This document shows, one piece after another, positions 14,351-15,334 of a DNA stretch of 15,334 nucleotides. The stretch comes from JAOUEA01 sp035711865 (GTDB taxonomy: Bacteria; Actinomycetota; UBA4738; HRBIN12): contig DASTBT010000003.1 of assembly GCA_035711865.1 (NCBI GenBank), forward strand, positions 1 through 15,334, read 5' to 3'. The position numbers were made by a program, and so were the translations under genes. Position 1 is the stretch's first letter. Each line of letters starts with the position of its first letter. The notes beneath the pieces are model-generated. The model did no database searches and was not told the origin of the DNA. It was given only the letters and a program-made list of their open reading frames with translations.

Positions 14351-14403
14351 AATCCCGGAGACCACGACGTTTCTTCGCGAGAGACTCCGGGTAGGAACAC
14401 CGC

Positions 14404-14589
14404 ATGCGTCGTGCAGACCTACTCCGTCAGATCCGAGGGGCCCGGGGTCCCCGCCGTTGCGCGACCGCCCTCGATACATCTCGTGAGTGGTTGCGCAAGC
14501 ATCCCGAGGATGTCGAGGTGGGGTTCGCCATGCTCGACCTCCTCCGGGTGGGGGCGAGGCGACCCTACGCGCTCCGGCAGGGACGGTAG
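14404..14589 (+). CDS. possible small helical protein (61 aa)
   Basis: The frame encodes 61 residues, basic at both ends, with a central helix-like stretch REWLRKHPEDVEVGFAMLDLLR that resembles a TPR-type helix pair. I know no family. GGTAGGA (14390-14396) lies seven bases before the ATG and could be a Shine-Dalgarno or, as at the AAA ATPase, a -10 element. Third-position G/C is about three quarters, lower than in the main genes. It may be a real small gene, a recent arrival or a remnant. Confidence 0.35.
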   Translation: MRRADLLRQIRGARGPRRCATALDTSREWLRKHPEDVEVGFAMLDLLRVGARRPYALRQGR

Positions 14590-14617
14590 CGGCCCGGCCA
14601 GCTCGATCGCCGGCGTC

Positions 14618-14800
14618 CTATCTCGGGCGGACCCGGCAGAGGTCGTGGCACATCGGGCAGAGGCCGTCGATCGCCGCGTCCCGCTCGCAGGGTGACCACG
14701 GGCACTCGCAGTCGCCGACGAGGGCAGGGTCCGAGGGGAAGGAGGGGAGATCGACGACCTCTTCGTCGACCCAAGACCAGATGGCCTCCGGGTCCGCCAT
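14618..14800 (-). CDS. Cys-rich miniprotein (60 aa), possible zinc-binding
   Basis: The frame gives 60 residues: an acidic N-terminal half (SWVDEEVVDLPSFPSD) and a C-terminal half with six cysteines in the order C-x-C-x4-C-x9-C-x2-C-x3-C (CEC, SPC, CPMCHDLC). This suggests a small metal-binding knuckle. It is too short to compare with a named family. The codons have strong G/C third positions, supporting coding. A perfect AGGAGG (complement of 14812-14817) lies 11 bases before the ATG; a GTG at 14812 is too close to it. The ribosome site is inside a long inverted repeat, so translation may be controlled by RNA folding. Confidence 0.6.
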   Translation of the reverse strand: MADPEAIWSWVDEEVVDLPSFPSDPALVGDCECPWSPCERDAAIDGLCPMCHDLCRVRPR

Positions 14801-14811
14801 ATGGGCAAACA

Positions 14812-14886
14812 CCTCCTAGCGTCTCGCCGTCCCCCAGTGGGGTTTGGTGCCCGGGGTGTGTCGAAGCCCGGGAAGGCGCTAGGAGG
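14812..14886 (-). promoter_or_regulatory. candidate SD-sequestering three-way-junction leader
   Basis: Read on the minus strand, CCTCCTAGCG (14886-14877) is perfectly complementary to CGCTAGGAGG (14821-14812), which contains the Shine-Dalgarno of the Cys-rich miniprotein. The enclosed RNA can form two hairpins: CCCGGG (14872-14867) with CCCGGG (14855-14850), and CCCC (14842-14839) with GGGG (14835-14832) around ACT. A small hairpin, CGGGT/ACCCG (14900-14914), precedes it. The shape is that of a translation-controlling cis RNA. I could not match it to a known riboswitch class. Confidence 0.45.
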
Positions 14887-14928
14887 CGTGGTGTCTCTGC
14901 GGGTTGGTTACCCGACGCACGCTATCCC

Positions 14929-14957
14929 GATACGACGGCGGTCGGTTAGTCGGTCAA
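14929..14957 (-). promoter_or_regulatory. candidate promoter for the miniprotein leader
   Basis: On the minus strand TTGACC (14957-14952) is a strong -35 match. A 17-base spacer leads to CGTATC (14934-14929), a weak -10; TATCGG two bases further is an alternative. The transcript would start near 14922 and contain the whole folded leader of about 120 bases. Confidence 0.35.
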
Positions 14958-15006
14958 ATGGGCTAGCGAACCACTAGATGTGGTGGCCGTCGGAGGGGAT
15001 CCGACG

Positions 15007-15035
15007 TTGACCTTTCCGTTCGTCTCGCCAAGGAT
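15007..15035 (+). promoter_or_regulatory. candidate promoter of the secreted protein gene
   Basis: TTGACC (15007-15012), 17 bases, AAGGAT (15030-15035). Transcription near 15042 would give a leader of about 124 bases holding a hairpin CGGTTG (15067-15072)/CAACCG (15091-15096). With the minus-strand promoter at 14957-14929 it makes a divergent pair. The rest of the gene-free stretch 14821-15165 shows nothing else I can support. Confidence 0.4.
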
Positions 15036-15165
15036 GGCCTGTATTGCCCCCCGGGAGGGAAGATTGCGGTTGGTGATCGTCCCGCCGCGACAACCGGATC
15101 GGTCCTGCCGAAGCCCGCCGCCGGCGTCCGAGCGACCCTGTTCCCGACACGACGAAGGAGAAACC

Positions 15166-15334
15166 ATGCGTCAGCGACTCTTCGCGATGATCACCGCGAC
15201 CCTCATCGTGCTCGCGTCCGTCGCGACCGTCGGCTCGGTCGCGGGTGGAACCCCCGACCGGACCCACCAGCCGAAGGTCGTTCGTCTGCTCGGACAAGAG
15301 ACGTTCGAAGCGAACGCCTTGGTCACATCGACGT
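15166..15334 (+). CDS. secreted protein, N-terminal part (runs off the window)
   Basis: The first 56 codons are present and the frame is open to the window end. The N-terminus is a classical Sec signal peptide: MRQR, then a hydrophobic run from LFAMITATLIVLASVATVGS, with probable cleavage after SVA near residue 26. The mature start GGTPDRTHQPKVVRLLGQET is not recognised. GAAGGAG (15154-15160) lies five bases before the ATG, and a promoter with a long leader is upstream. The function cannot be told from the part seen. Confidence 0.75.
   Translation, partial: MRQRLFAMITATLIVLASVATVGSVAGGTPDRTHQPKVVRLLGQETFEANALVTST

Noticed and set aside
1..15334. CRISPR arrays, IS elements, phage genes or a defence island
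   Set aside because: I saw no regularly spaced repeats, no transposase or integrase motifs, and no restriction, toxin or phage domains in any frame.

Overview
The window reads as a chromosomal segment of a high-GC bacterium, most likely an actinomycete in the broad sense (Actinomycetota). Supporting signs are the strong G/C third-position bias in all main genes, frequent GTG starts, GTGA/ATGA stop-start overlaps, an LLM-fold oxidoreductase of the kind that often uses F420, and a tRNA-Gln directly after a gene end that fits ispE. I cannot name a genus. I see no phage, IS element, CRISPR array or rRNA. Most of the window is ordinary metabolism and transport.

Layout. 1-75: tail of an upstream gene. 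79-149: tRNA-Gln(UUG). 249-809: DHFR/RibD-like reductase behind a strong leader hairpin. 1024-3269 (minus): a six-TM adenylate cyclase followed, with a GTGA overlap, by an OpuAC-type osmoprotectant-binding lipoprotein. 3411-7078 (plus): a tight redox operon of SDR dehydrogenase, LLM oxidoreductase, glucose-6-phosphate dehydrogenase and a DUF2461 protein. 7119-7706 (minus): an unknown lipoprotein. 7816-10762 (plus): a spermidine/putrescine-type ABC importer (Tat-lipoprotein binding protein plus two permeases) with no ABC ATPase in the window. 10820-11992 (plus): a STAND/Orc1-like AAA ATPase with its own promoter, possibly leaderless. 11997-13182 (minus): cupin, DUF192 lipoprotein and a small CxxC protein. 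13293-14258 (plus): aldo/keto reductase. 14259-15165: small ORFs, inverted repeats and divergent promoters. 15166-end: start of a secreted protein.

How the genes work together. Zwf would produce NADPH (and 6-phosphogluconolactone) beside two nucleotide- or deazaflavin-dependent oxidoreductases, so the 3411-7078 cluster looks like a redox unit. The cyclase/OpuAC pair places cAMP synthesis and osmolyte capture on one transcript. The Pot importer must borrow an ATPase encoded elsewhere.

The most unusual regions are regulatory. On the minus strand at about 14925-14801, upstream of a 60-residue Cys-rich miniprotein, the leader can fold into a three-way junction whose closing 10-bp helix buries the Shine-Dalgarno sequence. 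At 10785-10820 the AAA ATPase has a TTGAGA-N17-TAGGAT promoter that places the start codon at the predicted transcription start, with a tandem TGAGAAC repeat lying across the -35/spacer region. All functional assignments come from reading motifs by eye; no homology or folding program was run.
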